Part shown: positions 33,157-41,495 of the stretch, in pieces
How the letters are laid out: each line of letters opens with the position of its first letter
Numbering within the stretch: position 1 is the stretch's first letter
NCBI GenBank assembly: GCA_000991135.1
Contig: LBST01000011.1
Span: 1-42,764 of the forward strand
Direction of reading: 5' to 3'
DNA length: 42,764 nt
Source: Candidatus Roizmanbacteria bacterium GW2011_GWC1_37_12
GTDB lineage: Bacteria > Patescibacteriota > Microgenomatia > UBA1406 > GWC2-37-13
Notes under the pieces: generated by a model
What the model saw: only the letters and a program-made list of their open reading frames with translations
Database searches by the model: none
Told to the model about the DNA's origin: nothing
Program-made: the position numbers and the translations under genes

Positions 33157-33763
33157 AAAAGTCTTAAACCATTTTAAGAAAAATGATCCTTTATTATATT
33201 CATTTGCGATAAAGGTAGGGAACGATTTAAAACCGTTCCTTACACAAAAGGCAAACCCAAAAAATTACTTTTCCAGTCTTTGCCGAGAAATAATTGGTCA
33301 ACAGTTATCAGGTAAAGTGGCAGAGGTAATCTTTGACCGTTTTAGTAAATTATACCCTAAAGGTATCAACCCAAAAGTAATCATTAATACAACATATGAA
33401 AAGTTAAGAAAAGTTGGGATGTCTAATGCAAAGGCCAAATATGTAAAAAATTTAGCAGAAGCTGTTAATGATAACAGTCTTCAAGTAGATAGACTTGATA
33501 GTCTATCTGATGAAGAAGTGAAAAAACAACTCATAAAAGTAAAAGGGATAGGGCCGTGGACGGCCGAAATGTTTCTTATGTTCACTCTGGCAAGGCCTGA
33601 TGTTTTTTCGCATGGAGATTTGGGATTAAGAAAAGGAATAAAAAAAATTTACGGTTTTAAAAAAGATCCGAGCCTAAAAACCGTTGAAAAAATTATTAAG
33701 AAGTGGTCTCCCTATAAAACCTATGCTTCATTAATTTTATGGGAGAGTTTTGATGTTAAATAG
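33149..33763 (+). CDS. DNA-3-methyladenine glycosylase-like protein (AlkA/HhH-GPD)
   Basis: Removes damaged bases in DNA. FSSLCREIIGQQLSGKVAEVIFDRF starts the HhH-GPD fold; the helix-hairpin-helix is VKGIGPWTAEMFLMF and the catalytic aspartate lies in FSHGDLGLRKG. At 204 aa it lacks the N-terminal beta domain of E. coli AlkA, like many small glycosylases of this group. Residues 23-32 (VGNDLKPFLT) are encoded by an imperfect palindrome. It is co-transcribed with the radical SAM gene (8-nt overlap). Confidence 0.9.
   Translation: MNKKVLNHFKKNDPLLYSFAIKVGNDLKPFLTQKANPKNYFSSLCREIIGQQLSGKVAEVIFDRFSKLYPKGINPKVIINTTYEKLRKVGMSNAKAKYVKNLAEAVNDNSLQVDRLDSLSDEEVKKQLIKVKGIGPWTAEMFLMFTLARPDVFSHGDLGLRKGIKKIYGFKKDPSLKTVEKIIKKWSPYKTYASLILWESFDVK
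33215..33243 (+). repeat. 29-nt imperfect palindrome, GTAGGGA family, in frame in the glycosylase gene
   Basis: GTAGGGAACGATTT and the complement of its downstream arm match at 12 of 14 positions, and both mismatches would be G.U-compatible in RNA. The outer GTAGGGA equals that of the 28-bp palindrome in carB and the epimerase. It encodes VGNDLKPFLT just before the conserved HhH-GPD core. Confidence 0.7.
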
Positions 33764-33781
33764 TTGTGATATAATTTTTTA

Positions 33782-34648
33782 ATGTCTTTTACCCTAGCGA
33801 TTTGGATTTCTTCCTTTGCTTATGGTGTACAAACGATAGTAGGTAAACTTACAGCCAAATACTCTCTTTCTAATCCATGGCATCTTAATTTTGTTTGGAC
33901 GCTTTTTAACTTAATAATAGTTGTTCCGATGGCAATCGTATCAGGAATTATAATCCCTTCTTCTATTACACTTTTTGTCGTCTCAGGATTTTTCCTAGCT
34001 TTAGGAAACATTTTTTTGACTTATTCTCTGTATAAATTGGATATTACGATCTTCTCTCCTTTGTTTGCTCTAAGAACAGCCTTTACGGCAATACTTGGAT
34101 TATTATTTCTCGGAGAAAAATTTACGTTATTTCAATACTTACTGATACTATTAATATTTATTTCTGGAATGTTTATCAAAATCGACGAAAATTTTTCATT
34201 TAAAAAATTTAAACTCCAAGGACTAGGATATGGTATTGCCTGTATGTTTTTTTTAAGCCTTTCAAGCATGGCGATAAAAATAGCCTCCGTAAACGGTAAT
34301 TATTGGAATAATATATTTTGGATAAATATTTTTACAACACTTTTTCTGATCTTTACTATTCCGATGTTTATCAAAGAAATAACAAAGACTCCTTTAAAAA
34401 AATATTTCGGTGCACTTGGTTATTCATTATTCGGTGGAATAGGAAGAATACTTATGTTTTTTGGGTTGGCAACGAATGTTACGATTACAACAGTGGTAAC
34501 TTCTTTGCCCTTAAGTATGATAATTACGATTCCGTTGGTTTACATTTTTCCGAAACTTTTGGAAAAACATTCTACGAAGATTTACATTTACCGTTTGATT
34601 TTAGCAGCGATAATGGTTGGAAGCGCAATCGAATTAAGTCTAAGATGA
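33782..34648 (+). CDS. EamA-family (DMT superfamily) membrane transporter
   Basis: 288 aa with ten hydrophobic helices arranged as two EamA repeats of five (for example TIFSPLFALRTAFTAILGLLFLGEKF ending repeat 1, and TTVVTSLPLSMIITIPLVYIF in repeat 2). Members export or import small metabolites; the substrate cannot be predicted. TATAAT (33770-33775) lies 6 nt before the ATG. It is convergent with the small membrane protein gene, with 4 nt between stops. Confidence 0.85.
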   Translation: MSFTLAIWISSFAYGVQTIVGKLTAKYSLSNPWHLNFVWTLFNLIIVVPMAIVSGIIIPSSITLFVVSGFFLALGNIFLTYSLYKLDITIFSPLFALRTAFTAILGLLFLGEKFTLFQYLLILLIFISGMFIKIDENFSFKKFKLQGLGYGIACMFFLSLSSMAIKIASVNGNYWNNIFWINIFTTLFLIFTIPMFIKEITKTPLKKYFGALGYSLFGGIGRILMFFGLATNVTITTVVTSLPLSMIITIPLVYIFPKLLEKHSTKIYIYRLILAAIMVGSAIELSLR

Positions 34649-34652
34649 TCTT

Positions 34653-34919
34653 TTATTTTCTGTAAATATATCTTTTCCAAAGATTTTTGAAAAAAGGCAG
34701 AGTTAAAGTTGATAGTAAAAAGCCAACGCTTGGAACAACCGCATTTAACCAGGGCTTCTCAACTCCAATAACATTGATGTATAGTCCGATTGCTAAGTAG
34801 GTAAAAATAAAAAGTAATATTTTTCTTGTTAAGCTCGTTTCCCACGCTTTATCAGTCTCAACTTTATTATTTCTTTCTTTTATTAGACTTATCTCTTTTT
34901 CTATTTCTTTAAGGTCCAT
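34653..34919 (-). CDS. Small protein with N-terminal coiled coil and two membrane helices
   Basis: 88 aa from the ATG at 34919. A charged helix (MDLKEIEKEISLIKERNNKVETDK) precedes two hydrophobic segments (KILLFIFTYLAIGLYINVI and WLNAVVPSVGFLLSTLTL), with a basic end. This layout is common in conserved small proteins of unknown role. I choose this start because TATAAT lies 6 nt upstream; a frame opening at 34964 would place the promoter inside the gene. It is 7 nt downstream of the fic gene. Confidence 0.65.
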   Translation of the reverse strand: MDLKEIEKEISLIKERNNKVETDKAWETSLTRKILLFIFTYLAIGLYINVIGVEKPWLNAVVPSVGFLLSTLTLPFFKNLWKRYIYRK

Positions 34920-34926
34920 AAAAGAA

Positions 34927-35901
34927 TTATACAATCTTATAAAAACTTCCTTTTGTTCGACCAATTTTGATTATTAATCCAGCATTAGAAAGCTTTCTTA
35001 AATCATAGCGTAGAGTTCTGTTTGGTATTTTTAAAAAACGTCTTTTTATAAAATCAAGAGAAACGTTTTTATGATCTTTGATAATTTCCAAAATTTCTTC
35101 TTGACGTGGTGGAAGACTAACAACATTTTTTTTATTAATTCCAAGTTCGATTTCTTTTTTCAACTTTTCCGCTTGATTATGGAAAGTTTTTAACATAAAA
35201 AGAAGATAATCATTGGGATTCTTTAAACCTATATCAAGACTGTAATAATAATCATTTTTATTTTCGTTTAATGATTCTTCGAAAGAAACATGAGGTTTAA
35301 ATTGATAATTATCTATTTGACAAATAAGTGAAATCATCAATCTTCCTACCCGGCCATTACCGTCTAAAAACGGATGGATTTTTTCAAAAACTAAATGAGT
35401 AATGAACGCTTTGATTAACGGAAACTTTTCCGTACTCGAATTTATATAGTTAGCTAATTGACTAGTTAACGGTTCTATTTGATTTGGTGGAGGACAAACG
35501 TAGACTGCGACCCCAACTTGGTTAAATATTGCACTCATCTCACGTCTAAAATATCCAGCTTGATAATGAATATTATTCATAACAATTTTATGAATGGTTT
35601 TAATAAGTAAGTTATCGATTGTTTTGAGTTTAAGCTTAAAAATGTAGTCAATAGCGGTTTCAATATTATGTATTTCTAATTGTTTAATTTTATTGGGAGA
35701 GTCTTTATAGTCTTCAATGGTTAAAGGATTGCCTTCTATTTTTGCCGAATAAAGCGAGCTTTTTAAAAGACTGATTCGTTGAATTTTTTGCCTGATGTTA
35801 AAAGGAATATTTATAGTACTTAAATACTGTTTAATTGCTTCAATCTTCCCTAAAAGTTCAATCATCTCGGAAGTAATATTGTAAATAGGAGGTATTCGCA
35901 T
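34927..35901 (-). CDS. Fic-family protein (predicted AMP transferase) with N-terminal autoinhibitory motif
   Basis: Fic enzymes transfer AMP or another phosphate-containing group onto target hydroxyls. The complete catalytic motif HPFLDGNGRVGR is present (His176). The N-terminal region carries SAKIEG (Ser52-Glu56-Gly57), matching the inhibitory motif (S/T)xxxE(G/N) of class II Fic proteins, whose glutamate blocks ATP binding. The C-terminal 80 residues form a winged-helix-like domain (PPRQEEILEIIKDHKNVSLDFIKRRF). I start at 35901 (MRIPPIYNIT) because an upstream -10-like box precedes it. No antitoxin gene is adjacent, consistent with internal control. Confidence 0.92.
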   Translation of the reverse strand: MRIPPIYNITSEMIELLGKIEAIKQYLSTINIPFNIRQKIQRISLLKSSLYSAKIEGNPLTIEDYKDSPNKIKQLEIHNIETAIDYIFKLKLKTIDNLLIKTIHKIVMNNIHYQAGYFRREMSAIFNQVGVAVYVCPPPNQIEPLTSQLANYINSSTEKFPLIKAFITHLVFEKIHPFLDGNGRVGRLMISLICQIDNYQFKPHVSFEESLNENKNDYYYSLDIGLKNPNDYLLFMLKTFHNQAEKLKKEIELGINKKNVVSLPPRQEEILEIIKDHKNVSLDFIKRRFLKIPNRTLRYDLRKLSNAGLIIKIGRTKGSFYKIV

Positions 35902-35950
35902 AATATCTAATATTACCAAATCTTGCCGAATATTGCCAGATATTGCCGAA

Positions 35951-36736
35951 TTATTTTATTAAACTTTTTTGAAGAGTGTTGAGTATTTCTTCATGGACAG
36001 TTCCGTTACTGGTTATAAAATACTTAGGGTTCCCGAAAGCCGTCATTCTGTCTCCATTCTCATCGGTACACTTCCCGTTAGCATTCTCGATAATCATAAT
36101 CGCTGCAGCTCTGTCCCAAGGATGAGCAGCGCTTGTAACTGTTGCTTTAACAATTCCCATGGCAAGGAGCATAGTTTCATAGACGATAGACTCGATCAAT
36201 GACATATTGATTTGTTTATCTGATAAGAGTTTAACGAATCTGTTTAAATCAAAGTCTTTCTTTCTTACAGGAAATCCATAGATATAGTCTCCTTTTTTAA
36301 ATCCTTCTTTATTAACACTAATTTTCCTATCGTTCATATATGAATAATCGTCTTTTTTGGTATAAAACATTCTTTTGATAAACGGATCATAAGTGACAGC
36401 AACGACTGGTCTCTCGTTAAAGCAAAGAGCCAGTGAAAACATTGAGGTTGGTACGTGATGAGAAAAAGGTACGGTTCCGTCAACTGGATCGCAGACCCAT
36501 ATATATTCAGAGTCAACCTGAGTGTTTTGGAGTTCTTCATCCAAAACTGTATGATCAGGAAAATGTTTTTTAACCTCATTAATAACCATTTTACTTATTG
36601 AAACGTCAGTTTCTGTCACTGGAGTAAGGTTTGATTTGGTAGTAATCTTTGAATGAAGGAAGTTTTTGTTTATAATCTCTCCTGCTTTTAAAGCAAGGGT
36701 TTTGGCAAAAGCTAATTCGTCTCTATAGTCCATCAT
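35951..36736 (-). CDS. Inositol monophosphatase-family phosphatase
   Basis: A metal-dependent sugar or inositol phosphatase. Key blocks are VTETDVSISKMV, LDEEL (metal-binding Glu), WVCDPVDGTVPFSH (the Asp-Pro-x-Asp-Gly-Thr motif) and AAHPWDRAAAIMIIENANG (the C-terminal Trp-Asp motif). Length 261 aa is normal. The substrate could be inositol phosphate, histidinol phosphate, 3'-phosphoadenosine phosphate or a sugar phosphate; context does not decide. TATAAT lies 6 nt upstream of the first of two adjacent ATG codons. Confidence 0.92.
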   Translation of the reverse strand: MMDYRDELAFAKTLALKAGEIINKNFLHSKITTKSNLTPVTETDVSISKMVINEVKKHFPDHTVLDEELQNTQVDSEYIWVCDPVDGTVPFSHHVPTSMFSLALCFNERPVVAVTYDPFIKRMFYTKKDDYSYMNDRKISVNKEGFKKGDYIYGFPVRKKDFDLNRFVKLLSDKQINMSLIESIVYETMLLAMGIVKATVTSAAHPWDRAAAIMIIENANGKCTDENGDRMTAFGNPKYFITSNGTVHEEILNTLQKSLIK

Positions 36737-36763
36737 GAAGTTATTATATATTAATAGGAAAGG

Positions 36764-37960
36764 TTATTCTTCAACAAAAGTCAAAGCAGTGCCGGGAGTG
36801 TTGGCGCGTCCAGTGCGTCCTATTCTATGAATATAGTCTTCATAGGTCGTTGGGATGTCATAGTTGATGACGTGGGAAACATTGGGAATATCAAGTCCGC
36901 GGGCAGCCACGTCAGTAGCGATCATTATTTTGACGACATCTTCTTTGAACATGCGAATCGCCTGTTGACGTTGGAACTGGGCTTTATTACCGTGGATCGA
37001 AGTCACCTTAAATCCCTTTTGAAATAGATCTCTTGAGATTCGTTCGACTCCGTGTTTTGTCCTTCCGAAGACAAGAACTTTTTTAAATTCTTCGTTTTTT
37101 AAAAGATAAGTAAGCTTTTCCATTTTTGCGCCGATTTTACTATCGTGTTTAACTAAATCTTGTTTTATATGGCTCAAGGTCTCCCCTGTTTTAACGGAAA
37201 TTATCACAGGGTTTTTTACAAACGAGGCAATCAGTTGATTGATCCTTGCTGATACCGTTGCCGAGAAAAATAACGACTGGCGGATCGCCGGCAGATAGGA
37301 AATAATTTCCTTTATGTCGTGGATAAATCCCATATCGAGCATCTGGTCTGCCTCATCAAGAATGATCATTTTAAAAGAACCAAGTTTTAGGACTCCCCTA
37401 TTGATGAGATCTTTTAGCCTTCCAGGTGTTCCTACAACCACATGAGGGTTTTGTCTCACTTGGTAGATTTGTTCCCTGATTGAAAGCTGGCCGACGCAGA
37501 AAGCGCTATAAATAGCCATTCTTCCAGAGAATTTCCTCAACTCATCCCTAGTCTGCATAGCTAGTTCGCGGGTCGGACTTATGACAAGAGCTTTGTACGA
37601 ACTATCTTTAATGATCTTTTCGACGAGAGGGATTAAGAAAGCTGCTGTCTTTCCTGTACCTGTATTGGCAATACCTATAACATCTTTTCCATCGCGAATC
37701 GCGGGAATCCCTTTAGCCTGAATCGGCGTTAAAGCGGTATACCCATGACTTGATATAGTCATTTTTAGTGATTCCGGTAGGTTAAGGCTGCTAAACAGTA
37801 CTTCATCTACAGGCATAGGCAAAACATCAGCTGTTTTGACTGCGGCTTTTTTTATGAATTGGTGGATGTCTCCTACACGTCCAAATCTGGATTGATTTCG
37901 AGATCCGAATCTTGAGAAACGGAAGTTTCGATATGGTGTACGGAAACGTCTTAAATACAT
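36764..37960 (-). CDS. DEAD-box ATP-dependent RNA helicase
   Basis: Unwinds RNA, probably in ribosome assembly or mRNA turnover. The N-terminal 40 residues are Arg/Phe-rich (YLRRFRTPYRNFRFSRFGSRNQSRFGRVG), an RNA-binding-like tail that is usually C-terminal in this family. Core motifs follow in order: Q motif GYTALTPIQAKGIPAI, ANTGTGKT, PTRELAMQ, DEADQMLDMGF, FFSATVS, VARGLDIPNVSHVINYD and HRIGRTGRA. At 398 aa it ends almost directly after motif VI. The 5' leader is about 100 nt, unlike most genes here, as in cold-inducible helicase genes. Confidence 0.95.
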   Translation of the reverse strand: MYLRRFRTPYRNFRFSRFGSRNQSRFGRVGDIHQFIKKAAVKTADVLPMPVDEVLFSSLNLPESLKMTISSHGYTALTPIQAKGIPAIRDGKDVIGIANTGTGKTAAFLIPLVEKIIKDSSYKALVISPTRELAMQTRDELRKFSGRMAIYSAFCVGQLSIREQIYQVRQNPHVVVGTPGRLKDLINRGVLKLGSFKMIILDEADQMLDMGFIHDIKEIISYLPAIRQSLFFSATVSARINQLIASFVKNPVIISVKTGETLSHIKQDLVKHDSKIGAKMEKLTYLLKNEEFKKVLVFGRTKHGVERISRDLFQKGFKVTSIHGNKAQFQRQQAIRMFKEDVVKIMIATDVAARGLDIPNVSHVINYDIPTTYEDYIHRIGRTGRANTPGTALTFVEE

Positions 37961-38062
37961 AAGATAAGCTCACGCAATTAGTAAAAAGAAAGTAAAATCT
38001 CTTAGAAGCTCCTCTAGAAAATTAAGAAGAACTTAAATTAAAAAGTAGAACTTACGATCTTA
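37961..38062 (-). promoter_or_regulatory. Long 5' leader of the DEAD-box helicase gene
   Basis: Between the predicted promoter and the ATG lies about 100 nt with no reading frame. It is A/T-rich, with a central AGAGGAGCTTCTAAGAG segment (around 38000-38020) that can pair partly with itself. In a window where most transcripts appear leaderless, this leader suggests post-transcriptional control, for example autoregulation, but none is demonstrated. Confidence 0.4.
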
Positions 38063-38068
38063 TTTATT

Positions 38069-38096
38069 AGTATAACAGAATATTTTTAGTATTCAA
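38069..38096 (-). promoter_or_regulatory. Predicted promoter of the DEAD-box helicase gene
   Basis: Minus strand TTGAAT (38096-38091), 16-nt spacer, TATACT (38074-38069). It lies just downstream of the tRNA-Leu(UAG) gene on the same strand, so read-through from the tRNA is also possible. Confidence 0.5.
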
Positions 38097-38107
38097 GTGC
38101 AAATTTG

Positions 38108-38192
38108 TGCCGCAGAGAGGACTTGAACCTCTACACCTTATTCAGGCACAGGATCCTAAATCCTGCGTGTATGCCAATTTCACCACTGCGGC
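38108..38192 (-). tRNA. tRNA-Leu (anticodon UAG)
   Basis: Class II cloverleaf on the minus strand. The acceptor GCCGCAG (38192-38186) pairs with CTGCGGC (38115-38109); the anticodon stem CAGGA/TCCTG encloses loop TTTAGGA with anticodon TAG. A long variable arm and T arm GGTTCAAGTCC are visible. CCA is not encoded. It reads CUA and, with wobble, other CUN codons. Confidence 0.96.
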
Positions 38193-38240
38193 TTCGATTA
38201 AAGGCTAGATAAAAGCAAAAATTAATCAACTCTTATTATA

Positions 38241-38690
38241 TCAAGTAGCCAGTGTCTTTGCCCAGTCGGAGATCTTTTGATTGTTTGCGTCCATGTTAAA
38301 AAGATAGCCGTCGATTTGCAGAGATTCGGTTTTCAATTTTCCGCCGCTAGTCTTGATAAAATCTTCAACGATGGGAACGGCGCCGCAGAAATGAGCATAA
38401 GATGAATCTCCTAGCCCGAGGACCGCGCAGTTTTTGCCGTCATATTTTTTGTTCGTTGACTTTTCCATAAAAGTAATAAAATCCTGGTGGGGTTGGCCTT
38501 CTTTACCTTCATAGTCCCAGGTGGGTGAAGCAAAGATCCGTAAGTCATAGTTCAACGTATCTTCAAAAGCCAATTCTGAAATCATCTTCATCGTCACTTG
38601 GTGACCGAGCCCTTGGAGAGTTTGCGTCAAGAATTCGCAAGCGGCCTGAGTGCCTCCGGAATAAGTCGCATAAGTAATAAGAATATTCAT
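38241..38690 (-). CDS. Flavodoxin
   Basis: A small FMN-binding electron carrier. The phosphate-binding loop is ILITYATYSGGTQAAC at the N-terminus. The second loop ASPTWDYEGKEGQ contains the Trp that stacks on the flavin, and VLGLGDSSYAHFCGAV contains the matching Tyr. The 149-aa length is that of a short-chain flavodoxin. It lies between tRNA-Leu and the UPF0182 gene, with no reductase partner in the window. Confidence 0.93.
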   Translation of the reverse strand: MNILITYATYSGGTQAACEFLTQTLQGLGHQVTMKMISELAFEDTLNYDLRIFASPTWDYEGKEGQPHQDFITFMEKSTNKKYDGKNCAVLGLGDSSYAHFCGAVPIVEDFIKTSGGKLKTESLQIDGYLFNMDANNQKISDWAKTLAT

Positions 38691-38735
38691 AATACTTTAC
38701 TTGAAACCTTGGGCGTCAGCTCGAAGGAGGCAAGT

Positions 38736-41495
38736 TTATTTAATTTGTTTCTTTAAAATTTCTCCTAAGCGTTTAATAGCTTCACCATAGCGTGACCAAT
38801 CACCATCTTTTTGAGCGCGAATTGCCTCATCATATACTTCTTGAGCTTGTTTGAAGGGTTCAGTTTCACCAGTCTTTTCTTCTCTTATTGTTGTAGGCTC
38901 AAGAGAGGTTGATAATTCTTCATCCCTTGTTAGACCAAAGATTTTAGCTAGGGCCTCCTCCAAGGTTTCTTCCATAGCAATCTTGTTTTCATAGGCGACT
39001 ATCACTCGCTTAAGCTCCGGAATTTTCCCTGTTTCTGCTTTAAGATAAAGTGGTCTTACATAGATAAGTGATTCTTCAATTGGAATTACAAGTAGTGGAC
39101 CTTGAATAACTTGTGATCCTCGCTGATCCCATAAAGAAATTTGCCTGCTGACTTCGGCATCCTGATTAATACGACCGATGACCTGTTTTGGTCCAAAGAT
39201 AAGCCTTTGTTTTGGAAAACGGTAAACAATAAGTTTTCCATAATTATCTTCATCATTTCGTGCAACCATCCATGCAGAAAGGTTATCCTTATTTCGGGGA
39301 GTAAACGGAAGCATCAAGATATACTCTTCTTTTTTCTCACCAGGCAACTTCATAATCATATGGCGAGGATTCATCTGTTGCACTGTATCGGTGGTTTCTT
39401 GTTTCTTTTCCTCACTGATCGTTGGGATTTCCCATTGATCCTCTTTATTGTAAAAAACCTGCGGGTTATCCATGTGGTAGATCGTGTAGATAGATGTTTG
39501 AAGACTAAAGATATCTTCCGGATACCGAAGGTGAGAAAGAAGACTCTTTGGCATTTTGCTCATAGGCTGAAAGAGATTGGGAAAGATTTTGGCATAGGTT
39601 TGAATAATAGGATCATTTGTATCAACTTGATAAAAAGCAATTGATCCTTCGTACGCATCAATAACAATTTTCACCGAGTTTCTGATGTAGTTGACACTTT
39701 CTTCATTTAAAGCTAATGGTTGAGAATAGGGATAGTTATTGGTTTTTGTATATGCATCGTAAATCCAGAATATTCTATTATCAGCGACTACAGCGTATGG
39801 ATCACGATCGAGAGTAAGGAATGGAACGATCTTCTCAACTCGTTCCCTGATGTTGCGGTAATAGAGGATGCGGCTTTCGGATGTTACATCGTTTGATAAA
39901 AAAAGTTTAAGCGAGTTGAATTTGATGGCAAAAAATAATCGCTTAATAAGCGAGCTTATCTCTACTCCTCCTTTACCTTGATAGGTGGTATAAACGTTTT
40001 CTTCTCCCTTTGGATAGTCAAATTCTTTTGATTTGGTTTTTACAATCACATAGTCATTGGTGAGTTCACCAAAGTATATTTCCGGGCGATTAACAGTAAG
40101 TTCTTTCGCTTCTGATTTCGGCGGCAGATCTTTAACAAATAGAACAGGTAATCCTTCTGCAGTTACTTGATTTACCGGTCCTCCGGCAATTCCGTATCCA
40201 TGAGTAAAGCTAAGTTTCTCATTAATCCAGCTTCTATTGGGGAGACTCTCTGATGCCAACTCTCTTGGTGAAAGCATGATCTGGCGGATTTCATCATTAA
40301 CTAAATATCGGTCATTATCAACAGAAACAAATTCATAATAGGTTCTTATTTCCTGAATTTGAGAAAAGGTAGAAAGCAGCGGTTCTCGATCCCAAAGCCG
40401 TACGTTTTTAATGGTTAGATTATTGGAAGCAATATCGGCAGAAGTTAACGGCTTATCTGCCGAAATATCCCGTTCTTCTATCTTATCTAAGCCATAGGCC
40501 TTGCGGGTGGCGGCAATATTATATTTAATAAATGGTGTCTCTTTAACTAATTCATTAGGAGCAACAATCAGTTTTTGAAAAAGAGACGGAACTACTGCCG
40601 AGACAATTCCTATAAAAACATAAAGAGAGATCGCTGTGATAAGCGGCGCGAGTTTCCCACTTATGCCCCAAAACAGGGTTAAAATAGCCACTAAAACAGT
40701 CAGACCAATAGAAATTTTTAGAATAGGTATCATAATAGCCACATCAGTATAGGCAGCTCCAAATATCGGACCGCTTTGTGTGGAAAGGAGTTCAAATAAG
40801 GAGAGATATGTGCCTAAAGCGGTTGCTGTAAAGAAAAGAAAAAGCAGAATACTAAGATGTAATTGTGCTTTTGGCTCGGTTTTGCCCTTGTTAGATAGTT
40901 TTAAACCAGGAACTTCAAATTTACTAAGGAAGCCTGTTAAATTAAGGCTGCCTTTGAGAGTATATATTATTCCACTGCTAATAAGCGAAGTAAAAACAAG
41001 AATTTTTAGAATACCTAGTCCTATATTAAAAACGGGAAGAGAAAAGATATAAAATGCGATGTCTTTTTTGAAAATAGGATCGTATTCTCTAAAAGGGGTG
41101 GAGGAGAAGAATTTGAGTATTTCCTGCCAGTTTGCTGCGGTAATGAGTCCAAGAACCAGAGAGAAAACAATACATACAGCTATACCTATTTTTTTTAATA
41201 CTCGACTGTCAAGACTCACAGGCTGACCGAGTAATGCCGCAGGTATAAGAACTACCCACGAGGTTTTTGACCGGACGGCAATGAGAAAATTGATAAGTAA
41301 AAAAATTACCGCAATAACAGAGGTCACTATATAAATAATTATTTTTGTAAGAAGCGGCTTGATAAAAACCTCTGTTTGTCCTACTTCAGCAAACCACCAC
41401 CAGTCTGTAATAAAACTAACAATTGTAGAGAATGAAGAAAAAAGAAAAATAACGACAGCGATTCCTATTCCTGAAAAAAGCCCTATGTTTTTCAT
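38736..41495 (-). CDS. UPF0182-family large membrane protein
   Basis: A 919-aa member of the UPF0182 (COG1615) family of unknown function. The first about 315 residues hold seven or so transmembrane helices (starting IGLFSGIGIAVVIFLFSSF, with WWWFAEVGQTEVF in the first loop). The remaining 600 form a soluble domain with family-typical strings (YNIAATRKAYGL, NVRLWDREPLLSTFSQIQEIRTYY, FTHGYGIAGGPVNQVT, GPKQVIGRINQDAEVSRQISLWDQRGSQVIQGPLL). The C-terminal 70 residues are acidic and coiled-coil-like. An inverted repeat AATTACAAC/GTTGTAATT lies immediately before the start codon. Confidence 0.92.
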   Translation of the reverse strand: MKNIGLFSGIGIAVVIFLFSSFSTIVSFITDWWWFAEVGQTEVFIKPLLTKIIIYIVTSVIAVIFLLINFLIAVRSKTSWVVLIPAALLGQPVSLDSRVLKKIGIAVCIVFSLVLGLITAANWQEILKFFSSTPFREYDPIFKKDIAFYIFSLPVFNIGLGILKILVFTSLISSGIIYTLKGSLNLTGFLSKFEVPGLKLSNKGKTEPKAQLHLSILLFLFFTATALGTYLSLFELLSTQSGPIFGAAYTDVAIMIPILKISIGLTVLVAILTLFWGISGKLAPLITAISLYVFIGIVSAVVPSLFQKLIVAPNELVKETPFIKYNIAATRKAYGLDKIEERDISADKPLTSADIASNNLTIKNVRLWDREPLLSTFSQIQEIRTYYEFVSVDNDRYLVNDEIRQIMLSPRELASESLPNRSWINEKLSFTHGYGIAGGPVNQVTAEGLPVLFVKDLPPKSEAKELTVNRPEIYFGELTNDYVIVKTKSKEFDYPKGEENVYTTYQGKGGVEISSLIKRLFFAIKFNSLKLFLSNDVTSESRILYYRNIRERVEKIVPFLTLDRDPYAVVADNRIFWIYDAYTKTNNYPYSQPLALNEESVNYIRNSVKIVIDAYEGSIAFYQVDTNDPIIQTYAKIFPNLFQPMSKMPKSLLSHLRYPEDIFSLQTSIYTIYHMDNPQVFYNKEDQWEIPTISEEKKQETTDTVQQMNPRHMIMKLPGEKKEEYILMLPFTPRNKDNLSAWMVARNDEDNYGKLIVYRFPKQRLIFGPKQVIGRINQDAEVSRQISLWDQRGSQVIQGPLLVIPIEESLIYVRPLYLKAETGKIPELKRVIVAYENKIAMEETLEEALAKIFGLTRDEELSTSLEPTTIREEKTGETEPFKQAQEVYDEAIRAQKDGDWSRYGEAIKRLGEILKKQIK

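Noticed and set aside
39141-39644. 167-codon open frame on the + strand
   Set aside because: It is antisense to the well conserved UPF0182 gene and its translation shows no domain; a shadow frame.
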